Below are positions 1 to 6,080 of a stretch of DNA of 8,216 nucleotides, one piece after another. A model generated the notes under the pieces. The model had not been told where the DNA came from. It was given only the letters and a program-made list of their open reading frames with translations, and searched no databases. The stretch spans positions 1 through 8,216 of the forward strand of contig JAPDIT010000025.1 in NCBI GenBank assembly GCA_029259455.1. Reading direction: 5' to 3'. This DNA is from Archaeoglobi archaeon (GTDB taxonomy: Archaea; Halobacteriota; Archaeoglobi; Archaeoglobales; Archaeoglobaceae). Each line of letters begins with the position of its first letter. Within the stretch, counting starts at the first letter, position 1. The position numbers and the translations under genes are program-made.

Positions 1-2
1 CT

Positions 3-53
3 AAGAATTTGCTGAATTTGCTGCTGAGAAGGTATGCTGAAAGGGAGAAATAG
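3..53 (+). CDS. Possible 3' end of a gene entering from the left edge
   Basis: The third forward frame is open from the window edge to a TAG at 51-53. It reads as 16 residues rich in Leu, Arg, Glu and Lys (KNLLNLLLRRYAEREK). The mix of leucines and charged residues would suit the end of an amphipathic helix at a protein C-terminus. The other two forward frames stop within the first 15 bases. A gene ending here would converge on the acetate permease gene, whose stop lies 80 bp further on. The fragment is too short to identify, and an open stretch of this size can easily occur by chance. Confidence 0.3.
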   Translation, partial: KNLLNLLLRRYAEREK

Positions 54-126
54 AGTCGTTTATTCGGGAGTTAGTTGGAAAGGGTTATATGGTGGAGGTG
101 AAATTCCAAGTATGATGAAACAGGGC

Positions 127-133
127 CAAAAAA
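127..133 (-). terminator. Oligo-T tract after the permease gene
   Basis: On the minus strand, six consecutive T residues directly follow the TAA stop of the acetate permease gene. Archaeal transcription commonly ends at U-rich tracts without a hairpin, so this is a plausible end for the acs-permease transcript. The run is short and there is no stem-loop to support it. Confidence 0.35.
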
Positions 134-733
134 TTAAGATAGGGGCACTACATTCTGCCCTGAGACGGTGTTGACGAGCTCCGCCATTGCTATGTACCAC
201 GCCCACAATCCTGTAATGAATATCTCGACACCCATTACAACTCTGAAGCCGGTCATGTCCACCCCATTCGCGAGTCCGTAGGTAAACGCTGTAAGCAACA
301 CAAAGGCTATGAAAAGCAGTAGAAACAGCACCGAAAGGAACTTTCCGACCTTGGGCGATGCAACCAAGAATGCAAGTGTGAGCAGCGTCCACATCAGGAA
401 GAATCCGAATTCGTCACTTGCCATCACCTTCACACCCGTAGCCGGGAGTAGGTAGGCCAGAACGAAGACTGCCCACCAGAAAGCTCCATACGAGCAGAAG
501 GCAGAACCACCAAAGATGTTTCCCTTCCTGAAGTCTATAACTCCCGCTATGAACTGTGCAGTACCACCGAAGGCTATGGCTAGGGCAAGTGTAGCTCCTG
601 CTCCCCACAGGCCCGTGTGGTACAGCCCCGTCGCCATTGTTGTGAGAGCAAAACCCATAAGGCCAAGAACTGCCGGATTTGCCCACCACTCTCTGTACAT
701 TCCAATTTCCTTCAGCTCGTACTCATTACTCAT
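134..733 (-). CDS. Acetate permease, GPR1/FUN34/YaaH (AceTr) family
   Basis: This 199-residue integral membrane protein should move acetate, and possibly succinate or other small weak acids, across the cytoplasmic membrane. The family signature NPAVLGLMGF lies at residues 19-28. It is followed by the conserved FGGTAQFIAG stretch (about 55-64) and the YGAFWWA segment (82-88). About six membrane spans are visible, near 20-37, 44-66, 80-98, 109-124, 131-152 and 162-186, matching the six-helix fold of the family; the length is also typical. The ATG at 731-733 is preceded by a GGTGG ribosome-binding site at 739-743. The gene starts 16 bp after the acs stop, so it almost certainly shares the acs transcript: the permease supplies acetate and the synthetase traps it as acetyl-CoA. 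It is homologous to bacterial SatP (YaaH). The exact substrate cannot be read from sequence. Confidence 0.93.
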   Translation of the reverse strand: MSNEYELKEIGMYREWWANPAVLGLMGFALTTMATGLYHTGLWGAGATLALAIAFGGTAQFIAGVIDFRKGNIFGGSAFCSYGAFWWAVFVLAYLLPATGVKVMASDEFGFFLMWTLLTLAFLVASPKVGKFLSVLFLLLFIAFVLLTAFTYGLANGVDMTGFRVVMGVEIFITGLWAWYIAMAELVNTVSGQNVVPLS

Positions 734-738
734 TCAAA

Positions 739-743
739 CCACC
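739..743 (-). promoter_or_regulatory. Ribosome-binding site of the permease gene
   Basis: GGTGG on the minus strand lies five bases before the ATG at 731-733, in the 16-bp gap after the acs stop codon. It supports this start and independent ribosome entry on a shared transcript. Confidence 0.6.
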
Positions 744-749
744 AAAAAT

Positions 750-2795
750 TTAGGATTTGGCCCCTTCAAGGGCCAACTTAATCATCTCATAGGCTTTCTT
801 TGCCTCCTCCACTGCAACCTCGCTCTCTAGGGTGGTAATATCTCCAAGCTCCTTGCCCTCAGCCACAGCTCTCAGCAACCTCCTCATAATCTTGCCGCTT
901 CTGGTCTTTGGCAGGGTATTGACGAAGGTTATCACAGCATCACTAGCAACCACAGGCCCAAGAGTCGCTCTGAGATGCTTCTTCAGCTTGACCACCATTT
1001 CCTGAGATGGCTTAGCACCATCTTTCAGCACCGTGTAGATTATAGGAATCTCTCCCTTGACCGGATCAGATTTGCCGACAGATGCTGCTTCGGCAACATC
1101 TGGATGGGAGACCATGGCAGACTCAATCTCTGCAGTTCCGATTCTGTGTCCGGCAACCTTCAGAATGTCGTCCGCCCTTCCAAGAACCCAGACATAGCCA
1201 TCTTCGTCGAACATCGCAAAATCACCGGTGTAGAAGTACCAGCCCTTGCTCTTGTACTTGCCGAAGTAGACGTCAATGTACCTGTTGGGATCCTTGAAGA
1301 GGGTCATGAGCATTCCAGGCCAGGGTGTTAAGATGACCAGATAACCCCTCTCCCCTGGCTTCACAGGATTGCCTTCATCGTCAAGGACTTCCATTCTCAA
1401 TCCCGGAATGGGATAGCCATTCGTTCCGGGCTTGAGAGGGATAATCTTGCCCAGTCCAGGGAAGTGGTCTGTCAGCATTCCTCCCGTTTCTGTCATCCAC
1501 CATGTGCTTGAGCAAATAGCATCCTCCTTTCCAAACACTCTGTAGTACCATCTCCACGCCTCAGGATTAATTGGCTCTCCAACACTGTGGATTATTCTGA
1601 GCGTAGACAAATCGTACTTGGTGTAGTTCTCCTCCGGGAATCGCATGAGCATTCTTATGGCTGTTGGGGCTGTGTAGAATATTGTCACACCGTATCTCTC
1701 AATCATCGCCGCCCATCTGCTAATGTCGGGAAAGTCTGGAGCGCCCTCATACATTACTGAAGTTGCACCCGTCATCAACGGCCCGTAAACAATGTAGCTG
1801 TGGCCTGTAATCCATCCAACGTCAGCAGTACACCAGAAGACATCGTCATCCTTTATGTCGAATATAAGCTTCATTGTGGCGTAGAGGTGGACAGCGTAAC
1901 CCCCAACTGAGTGCTGTACACCCTTGGGCCTTCCTGTCGTTCCTGATGTATAGAGGATGAAGCTGAAGTCCTCGGAACCAAGTTTCTCACACTCAACCTT
2001 AACGTTCCTCCCTATGCCCTCCATCAGGTCCTCAAACCACACGTCCCTGCTTTTATCCCACGGAATCTCATTTCCTGCCCTCTTGACCACTATGACCTTC
2101 TCAACCCTGTGCCCCTCCTGCTCGCAGATTTTAATGGCATCATCAACTATCGCCTTCAGGTTGAGAATCTTCCCTCTCCTGTAAACTCCGTCGGCAGTAA
2201 CAACATATCTCGCTCCAGCATCCATGATTCTAACAGCCAGAGCCTGAGCGCTGAAACCGCTGAAAACGATGCTGTGCTTCGCCCCGATTCTCTGAATACC
2301 AAGCATGAAAAGCGACAGTTCGGGAATCATCGGAAGGTAGAACGTCAGAATTTCACCCTTCTTGACACCAAGCTTATCCTTCAGCATTGCAGCAATTCTG
2401 TTAGATTCTCTGTAAAGGTCGTAGTATGTGAGCTTTCTAACCTCTAGCGGTTCACCGTTTTCCTTCACCGGCTCACCCTCCCATATTATAGCAACCTTGT
2501 TCTTCCTTCCCTGCTCAATCTGCCAGTCTGTGCATAGGTAGGCAAGATTTGTCTCTCCTCCGACAAACCACCTGTAGAATGGTGGATTGCTGTCGTCAAG
2601 AACTTTATCCCACTTCTTGAACCAGAAAATCTCGTTTGCCCACTTCTCCCACCACTTCTCTATGGACTCCTTGTCTTTTATGATATCCTTATGAAACTTT
2701 TTGAAGTCTTCTATATCCCAGACTCTATCTTTCCAGCTTGGAGGAACTATGCGGTTCTCAAACTCCTTTTTCATAGCTTCCATTGGATCTGCCAT
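750..2795 (-). CDS. acs: Acetyl-CoA synthetase, AMP-forming
   Basis: This 681-residue cytoplasmic enzyme of the ANL adenylating superfamily makes acetyl-CoA from acetate, ATP and CoA via acetyl-AMP. An N-terminal ACS-specific region covers about residues 1-110. The nucleotide loop YTSGTTGRPKG is at 282-292. The acyl-pocket motifs are DVGWITGH (325-332), SVGEPINPEAW (404-414) and TWWMTETGG (431-439). The conserved Trp in the last motif is the one that limits the pocket to acetate in known ACS enzymes; Ile329 replaces the Val of the bacterial enzyme, as I recall for some archaeal ACS. YTGD is at 522-525, the hinge region GRADDILKVAGHRIG at 539-553, and the catalytic C-terminal lysine in PKTRSGK is Lys635. 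In bacteria this Lys is silenced by acetylation. A strong site, GAGGAGGTGG (2801-2810), precedes the ATG. The gene heads a two-gene unit with the acetate permease and is divergent from a ribbon-helix-helix regulator. Propionate as a secondary substrate is possible. Confidence 0.97.
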   Translation of the reverse strand: MADPMEAMKKEFENRIVPPSWKDRVWDIEDFKKFHKDIIKDKESIEKWWEKWANEIFWFKKWDKVLDDSNPPFYRWFVGGETNLAYLCTDWQIEQGRKNKVAIIWEGEPVKENGEPLEVRKLTYYDLYRESNRIAAMLKDKLGVKKGEILTFYLPMIPELSLFMLGIQRIGAKHSIVFSGFSAQALAVRIMDAGARYVVTADGVYRRGKILNLKAIVDDAIKICEQEGHRVEKVIVVKRAGNEIPWDKSRDVWFEDLMEGIGRNVKVECEKLGSEDFSFILYTSGTTGRPKGVQHSVGGYAVHLYATMKLIFDIKDDDVFWCTADVGWITGHSYIVYGPLMTGATSVMYEGAPDFPDISRWAAMIERYGVTIFYTAPTAIRMLMRFPEENYTKYDLSTLRIIHSVGEPINPEAWRWYYRVFGKEDAICSSTWWMTETGGMLTDHFPGLGKIIPLKPGTNGYPIPGLRMEVLDDEGNPVKPGERGYLVILTPWPGMLMTLFKDPNRYIDVYFGKYKSKGWYFYTGDFAMFDEDGYVWVLGRADDILKVAGHRIGTAEIESAMVSHPDVAEAASVGKSDPVKGEIPIIYTVLKDGAKPSQEMVVKLKKHLRATLGPVVASDAVITFVNTLPKTRSGKIMRRLLRAVAEGKELGDITTLESEVAVEEAKKAYEMIKLALEGAKS

Positions 2796-2800
2796 CTAAA

Positions 2801-2810
2801 CCACCTCCTC
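2801..2810 (-). promoter_or_regulatory. Ribosome-binding site of acs
   Basis: GAGGAGGTGG on the minus strand, five bases before the ATG at 2793-2795, is a near-perfect match to the archaeal anti-Shine-Dalgarno sequence. It fixes the acs start and shows that the transcript carries a leader. Confidence 0.85.
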
Positions 2811-2840
2811 AATTTATCACCAAAAATAGGTTGAATTATT

Positions 2841-2860
2841 GATATTTAACTTTATTTGGG
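2841..2860 (-). promoter_or_regulatory. Candidate BRE/TATA promoter of acs
   Basis: On the minus strand CCCAAATAAA (2851-2860) is followed by GTTAAATATC (2841-2850), resembling an archaeal BRE and TATA box. Initiation about 25 bp downstream, near 2820, would give a leader of roughly 25 nt that contains the strong ribosome-binding site. The spacer is very AT-rich and other TATA-like matches exist (for example near 2858-2870), so the exact position is uncertain. Confidence 0.4.
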
Positions 2861-2889
2861 ATTAAAGATTAAAAATGAATATTTTTGTG

Positions 2890-2932
2890 AAAATTGGAAC
2901 AATTTTGCGCAATTTTATTCTCCACTGCGCAG
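2890..2932. promoter_or_regulatory. Phased palindromes and heptamers, probable operator
   Basis: AAAATTG (2890-2896) and its inverted copy CAATTTT (2900-2906) are separated by GAA. A second CAATTTT follows at 2910-2916, so the three heptamers start exactly 10 bp apart. Overlaid on them are two 8-bp perfect palindromes with the same TGCGCA core, TTGCGCAA (2905-2912) and CTGCGCAG (2925-2932), whose centres lie 20 bp apart. Spacing by whole helical turns is typical of cooperative dimer binding. The cluster lies upstream of both the acs and the regulator promoters. The divergent ribbon-helix-helix protein is the obvious candidate ligand, but that is an inference from position. Confidence 0.5.
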
Positions 2933-2948
2933 CAAATGCACAATGTCT

Positions 2949-2966
2949 GCGAAAGAGTAATTAATA
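2949..2966 (+). promoter_or_regulatory. BRE/TATA promoter of the RHH regulator gene
   Basis: GCGAAAGAG (2949-2957), a good BRE, is followed by TAATTAATA (2958-2966). Initiation about 25 bp downstream falls at or next to the ATG at 2986. No Shine-Dalgarno sequence is present before that ATG, so the message is probably leaderless. Confidence 0.55.
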
Positions 2967-2985
2967 GGCATGCAAAGAATGAACA

Positions 2986-3513
2986 ATGACCGAAAGGTTG
3001 AGTGTATCTCTCGACACTAAATCAAAGAAGAAGTTGGAGGAACTTAAGAAAATGACCGGTAAAAGCACAAGCGAGGTCATTCGTGAGCTTATTAACCTTG
3101 GATACGATGTCTACAAACTCGGTGTGGACTCACAGTCGCTTGAAGCCTGGATAGATTATCTGGCAAAGAGGCAGCACATGATACTCGATATAGAGCACTG
3201 GAGAGTCATCTTCAACGAAATTGAGGATTCAGAAGATTCTGAGTTCTGGAGGCAGATGGAGGAGATTGGCCTAAGCCATGCGCTGCAGTACAAGATGAAA
3301 GGTCTTGATACTGTCGAGAAAATTCTCAGATATGTGGAGAAGGCCAACTGGTACGAGATAAAGGATGAGAGGGATGGTGTTTACACGCTCATTCTCAACG
3401 ACCTGAAAATAAAGAGATTCGTGAAAACTTTTCTTGAAAAGGTCTTTGAAGGACAAAATCTCAAGGCGGAGATAAAAGAGGGGTTTGGAAAATTGATAGT
3501 CGTTGAAAAATAG
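2986..3513 (+). CDS. Ribbon-helix-helix transcriptional regulator with C-terminal domain of unknown type
   Basis: This 175-residue protein begins with a CopG/MetJ-type ribbon-helix-helix motif. RLSVSLD (4-10) is the DNA-contacting strand. A first helix covers about 11-23, the turn GKSTSE is at 25-30, and a second helix spans 29-42. Such proteins bind DNA as dimers or higher oligomers. Residues about 45-120 look helical and are rich in Trp, His and acidic residues. Residues about 121-175 look like a mixed alpha/beta domain ending in a hydrophobic strand (KLIVVEK). I do not recognise a family for this 130-residue extension; it could sense a ligand or drive oligomerisation. The gene is divergent from acs across a 190-bp spacer with phased palindromes, so control of acs and of itself is likely but not shown. 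No Shine-Dalgarno sequence precedes the start. The TAG directly abuts the lon stop codon on the other strand. Confidence 0.85.
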   Translation: MTERLSVSLDTKSKKKLEELKKMTGKSTSEVIRELINLGYDVYKLGVDSQSLEAWIDYLAKRQHMILDIEHWRVIFNEIEDSEDSEFWRQMEEIGLSHALQYKMKGLDTVEKILRYVEKANWYEIKDERDGVYTLILNDLKIKRFVKTFLEKVFEGQNLKAEIKEGFGKLIVVEK

Positions 3514-5379
3514 TCAGACTGCAGCCAGCTCAAGCTCCTTGAACTTGCTCATCAGTCTGTTCTTCTTTTCACCATCCTCAAGTACGTACTCAAGAACTTC
3601 GTCGATCCTAGACACTGGTATCACCTCAATTCTGCCCTCGTGTTCAGCATCAAGCAGCACATCATCTACATTGTCCTTTGGTATAATCACCTTCTTAAGC
3701 CCGGCCTGAATTGCCGCCTCGATTTTCTGGGTTACTCCACCAACTGGCAGCACCTCTCCCTTCACCGAAAGACTTCCTGTCATGGCAACAGACTGGTCAA
3801 CTGGTATGCCCTCTATTGCCGAAATCACGGCTGTTGCTATGCTTATGCTCGCCGAATCACCCTCAACACCCTCATAGGTTCCAACGAACTGGATGTGCAC
3901 GTCCATATTCGATATGTCTCTCTCCGTATATTTCTTGATGATCGCAGAGACGTTCATTACAGCCTCTCTGGCAATCTCCTGCAGTCTGCCTGTCGCTATA
4001 ACTCTCCCCTCCGACTTGCTCATTGAAGGTGTTACTTCAGCAATGATTGGCAGGACTATTCCAGCAGATTCTCCTATAACTGCCAGACCATTGACACGAC
4101 CCACTTCGTAGCCTTCGGTGATGAAGAGCTTGTAATCCCTTCTCCTCTCTATGTACCTGTCTGCAAGCTGCTCCTCTATCGTTTTGGCTATCTTCTTTGC
4201 TTTAAGAACATGTTCGAGCCCCACAATGTCCGATCCCTCACTCTTTGCAATGTCACCAGCACTCCTTACCAACCCCCCAAGCTCTCTCAATCTTAGCGTA
4301 AGGTGGTTTCTTCTTCCTGCTCTCCTCCTCGCTTCCCTGATAATCTCCGCCACAGCATACTTGTCGAAGTGCGGAATCTTGCCGTCCTTAATAACTTCCT
4401 GAGCCACGAACCTCACAAGCTTCTGCCTGTTTTCGGGAGTGTCGGGCATCGTGTCGTTCATGTACACCTCATAGCCGTAACCTTCAATTCTGCTCCTTAA
4501 CGCGGGATGCATGCCCATGAGAGCATCAAGGTTGCCGGCAGCGACGAGAATGAAGTCGCATGGCACTGGCTCAGTTCTCACCATCGCTCCGCTGCTTCTC
4601 TCACTTTGGCCAGTTATGGGGAACTTCTTATCCTGCAGGGCAGTGAGAAGTTTTTGCTGCGATTCGATTGTCAGCGTATTTATCTCATCAATGTAGAGCA
4701 CTCCCTTGTGGGCTCTATGAATGGCTCCAGCCTCAACTCTCTCATGTGCAGGTGTCTCCAAACCTCCGCTCTGGAAGGGATCATGCCTAACATCGCCAAA
4801 AAGTGCACCGGCATGCGCCCCGGTAGCGTCTTCAAACGGGGCGGAGGTCTTTTCAGAATTGTCCACAAGCAGCTTTGGCACGTTCCTCTCTTCTCTTGGG
4901 ATGAAGTAGCGTGAAACCATCAATAGCAACACTGCCGCGATGATACCCCAGATCAGGTTTCTGGGATCGGTGAGAATAGTGTAGCCTATAACAAGGAAGA
5001 TGAGAGTGAAAACGAGGAAGTTTCTTGCCTGAGCTCTTTTCATCGCCTCCTCCTTGTACGCTTCTACAATTTCCTTTCCCTTTCCTGCTGGAACTATCCT
5101 GATTTTCGGCTGATTTGGGTCCTGAGGGTTGGGGTAGACCAGGATATCCTCAAGTTCTTCCTTTGGCAGCAGCTCTGCCATCGCCTTGGCAAGCATCGAC
5201 TTTCCAGTTCCGGGGGATCCTATGAGCATTACGTGTCTTTTCTGAACTGCAGCCTTCTTTATTGCCTCTACAGCATGATCCTGACCGATAACCTGATCTA
5301 TCAACCTCTCAGGAACAGAGACCTCCTTTGTGGATTCAAAATCCAGCCCACCAAGGATCTCTTTTATGTCCTCATTCAT
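3514..5379 (-). CDS. lonB: Membrane-anchored ATP-dependent protease LonB
   Basis: This 621-residue archaeal-type Lon is an AAA+ protease that degrades unfolded and regulatory proteins at the inner face of the membrane. The Walker A motif GSPGTGKS is at residues 54-61. Two transmembrane helices (about 121-136 and 142-157) are inserted within the ATPase module, as is typical of LonB. Walker B, GVLYIDEIN, is at 226-234; the sensor-1 region AAGN is at 280-283; arginine-finger candidates are R295 and R297. The proteolytic domain covers about 415-605. The nucleophile is Ser509 in EGDSAS and the paired lysine is Lys552, matching my memory of the A. fulgidus enzyme. It lacks the long N-terminal substrate domain of bacterial LonA. 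A TATA box at 5402-5412 puts initiation at the ATG, with no clear Shine-Dalgarno, so the message is probably leaderless. The gene follows the winged-helix gene by 34 bp but seems to have its own promoter. Confidence 0.97.
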   Translation of the reverse strand: MNEDIKEILGGLDFESTKEVSVPERLIDQVIGQDHAVEAIKKAAVQKRHVMLIGSPGTGKSMLAKAMAELLPKEELEDILVYPNPQDPNQPKIRIVPAGKGKEIVEAYKEEAMKRAQARNFLVFTLIFLVIGYTILTDPRNLIWGIIAAVLLLMVSRYFIPREERNVPKLLVDNSEKTSAPFEDATGAHAGALFGDVRHDPFQSGGLETPAHERVEAGAIHRAHKGVLYIDEINTLTIESQQKLLTALQDKKFPITGQSERSSGAMVRTEPVPCDFILVAAGNLDALMGMHPALRSRIEGYGYEVYMNDTMPDTPENRQKLVRFVAQEVIKDGKIPHFDKYAVAEIIREARRRAGRRNHLTLRLRELGGLVRSAGDIAKSEGSDIVGLEHVLKAKKIAKTIEEQLADRYIERRRDYKLFITEGYEVGRVNGLAVIGESAGIVLPIIAEVTPSMSKSEGRVIATGRLQEIAREAVMNVSAIIKKYTERDISNMDVHIQFVGTYEGVEGDSASISIATAVISAIEGIPVDQSVAMTGSLSVKGEVLPVGGVTQKIEAAIQAGLKKVIIPKDNVDDVLLDAEHEGRIEVIPVSRIDEVLEYVLEDGEKKNRLMSKFKELELAAV

Positions 5380-5401
5380 TCTCTACAAATTAAGACAAAC
5401 G

Positions 5402-5419
5402 TATTAAAATAACTTAGCT
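5402..5419 (-). promoter_or_regulatory. BRE/TATA promoter of lonB
   Basis: On the minus strand AGCTAAG (5413-5419) precedes TTATTTTAATA (5402-5412). The centre of the TATA element lies about 27 bp before the lon ATG, predicting a start at or within a base or two of the initiation codon. The upstream part overlaps the final codons of the winged-helix gene. Confidence 0.55.
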
Positions 5420-5797
5420 TAGCATTTTGCACTTACTCAAAAACCATACTTCAAGCTTTATACATTCTTTGGCATCGCAGTCTATCTCTGTGCAGGCAAA
5501 ACATGGAGGATAGCCTGCAACTTCTTCCATCCTGTCGAGAACAGCTTTTAAGTCCAGCTCCTCCTCTTCCTCCTCCTCTTCCGCTCCGGCCGGGATTATC
5601 TTAAATGTCTTTACACCATCAACTACAACCTCAACTCTCCTTATTAACCCCTCCTTCTCAAGTTTTCGGAGAATCCTCGAACATTTACTGCTGTCTATAT
5701 TAAGCTCTTTCCAGAGATCTTTTTGAAGAACAGCACCCCTCTCCTCGAGAATCTTTAAAATCTCCTCTCTTGTATCAGTAATCTGGAACTCAGTCAT
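5414..5797 (-). CDS. Winged-helix protein with C-terminal four-cysteine cluster, TFE-beta/RPC34-like
   Basis: This 127-residue protein has an N-terminal winged helix (about 8-70). Within it are the helix DTREEILKILEERG, a recognition helix near SSKCSRILRKLEKEG (36-50), and a wing strand VEVVVDGVKTFKIIP. A run of eight glutamates (73-80) forms an acidic linker. The C-terminus carries PPC99-x2-C102-x4-C107-x4-C112 followed by VWFL, with another Cys at 123. TFE-beta and the Pol III subunit RPC34/RPC39 also join winged helices to a C-terminal Fe-S site of similar form, Cys-x2-Cys then two more Cys and a Trp-aromatic end (family knowledge). A small TFE-beta-like initiation factor is therefore plausible. 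A MarR/Lrp-like regulator with a zinc or redox site is the main alternative. It overlaps lsm by ATGA and so is probably translationally coupled. AGGAGGG abuts its ATG with almost no spacing, which is unusual. Confidence 0.85.
   Translation of the reverse strand: MTEFQITDTREEILKILEERGAVLQKDLWKELNIDSSKCSRILRKLEKEGLIRRVEVVVDGVKTFKIIPAGAEEEEEEEELDLKAVLDRMEEVAGYPPCFACTEIDCDAKECIKLEVWFLSKCKMLS
5558..5581 (-). repeat. GAG/GAA purine tract encoding eight glutamates
   Basis: A homopurine run on the coding strand specifies Glu73-Glu80 between the winged helix and the cysteine cluster. The repeated GAGGAG units also mimic Shine-Dalgarno sequences, but no start codon follows in a sensible frame. It is best read as a flexible acidic linker. 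Confidence 0.6.
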
Positions 5798-6018
5798 CCC
5801 TCCTGTGGCTGAATCAGAACAACGTTGTTTCCCCTTAGAACCACTTCTCCAAGGCTTCTGATCTTCTCTTCTCCTTTGTACTCCGTTGCGTTGGTTAGAT
5901 AGAGGTTCATGTAGTCATCGACACCCTCAAGTTTTCCAACTAGCTGGTTCTCCTCTCCTTTCATTTCGACCCTTACAATCTTTCCGACCATTGACTTGAC
6001 CATTTGATTCGGAAGCAC
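5794..6018 (-). CDS. Sm-like archaeal RNA-binding protein (Lsm, AF-Sm2 type)
   Basis: This 74-residue single-domain Sm protein is expected to assemble into a homo-oligomeric ring that binds U-rich RNA and takes part in RNA processing or stability. The Sm1 motif covers about 12-43, with GKLEGVDDYMNLYL (28-41) holding the Asp-x-x-Met-Asn nucleotide-binding signature. The Sm2 motif is LGEVVLRGNNVVLI (56-69), with the Arg62-Gly63-Asn64 turn that completes the uridine pocket. From memory it is nearly identical to A. fulgidus AF-Sm2, with a few substitutions around residues 44-60. The start is GTG (6016-6018), supported by GAGGTGA at 6023-6029 four bases upstream; the internal ATG at 6001-6003 has no such site. 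The gene is first in a two-gene unit, its TGA overlapping the ATG of the winged-helix gene, which suggests linked RNA or transcription roles. Confidence 0.95.
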   Translation of the reverse strand: MLPNQMVKSMVGKIVRVEMKGEENQLVGKLEGVDDYMNLYLTNATEYKGEEKIRSLGEVVLRGNNVVLIQPQEG

Positions 6019-6022
6019 GGTA

Positions 6023-6029
6023 TCACCTC
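6023..6029 (-). promoter_or_regulatory. Ribosome-binding site deciding the GTG start of lsm
   Basis: GAGGTGA on the minus strand lies four bases before the GTG at 6016-6018. It settles the choice between this GTG and the internal ATG 15 bases further in. Confidence 0.8.
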
Positions 6030-6040
6030 TCTGTGTTGTG

Positions 6041-6056
6041 CAGAAAAAGTATATAA
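6041..6056 (+). promoter_or_regulatory. BRE/TATA promoter of the epimerase gene
   Basis: CAGAAAAAG (6041-6049) is a purine-rich BRE directly before TATATAA (6050-6056). Initiation about 26 bp downstream falls at the ATG at 6081. No Shine-Dalgarno sequence is present (the preceding bases are pyrimidine-rich), so the message is probably leaderless. Confidence 0.65.
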
Positions 6057-6063
6057 CAACTCA

Positions 6064-6080
6064 TTTTAAAATCTTTCCCA
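6064..6080 (-). promoter_or_regulatory. BRE/TATA promoter of the lsm unit
   Basis: On the minus strand GGGAAAGA (6073-6080) is followed by TTTTAAAA (6064-6071). Initiation about 26 bp on, near 6042, gives a leader of some 24 nt containing the lsm ribosome-binding site. The TATATAA at 6050-6056 could also be read on this strand, but it would start transcription inside the ribosome-binding site, so the upstream box fits better. Confidence 0.55.

Noticed and set aside
516..830. 104-residue plus-strand open frame across the permease/acs junction
   Set aside because: It is antisense to two well-supported genes, has no promoter or ribosome-binding site, and its translation shows no domain pattern.
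975..1331. 118-residue plus-strand open frame inside acs
   Set aside because: It is a shadow of the conserved acs C-terminal half; no start signals or recognisable family.
4507..4914. 135-residue plus-strand open frame inside lonB
   Set aside because: It lies wholly antisense to the conserved ATPase module of lonB, and its composition is that of a complement of coding sequence.
5558..5581. Internal translation start driven by the GAGGAG tract
   Set aside because: No ATG, GTG or TTG at a suitable distance opens a convincing frame; the tract simply encodes glutamates.
6050..6056. Single bidirectional TATA box serving both lsm and the epimerase
   Set aside because: On the minus strand it would start transcription within the lsm ribosome-binding site; the BRE/TATA at 6064-6080 gives a sensible leader instead.
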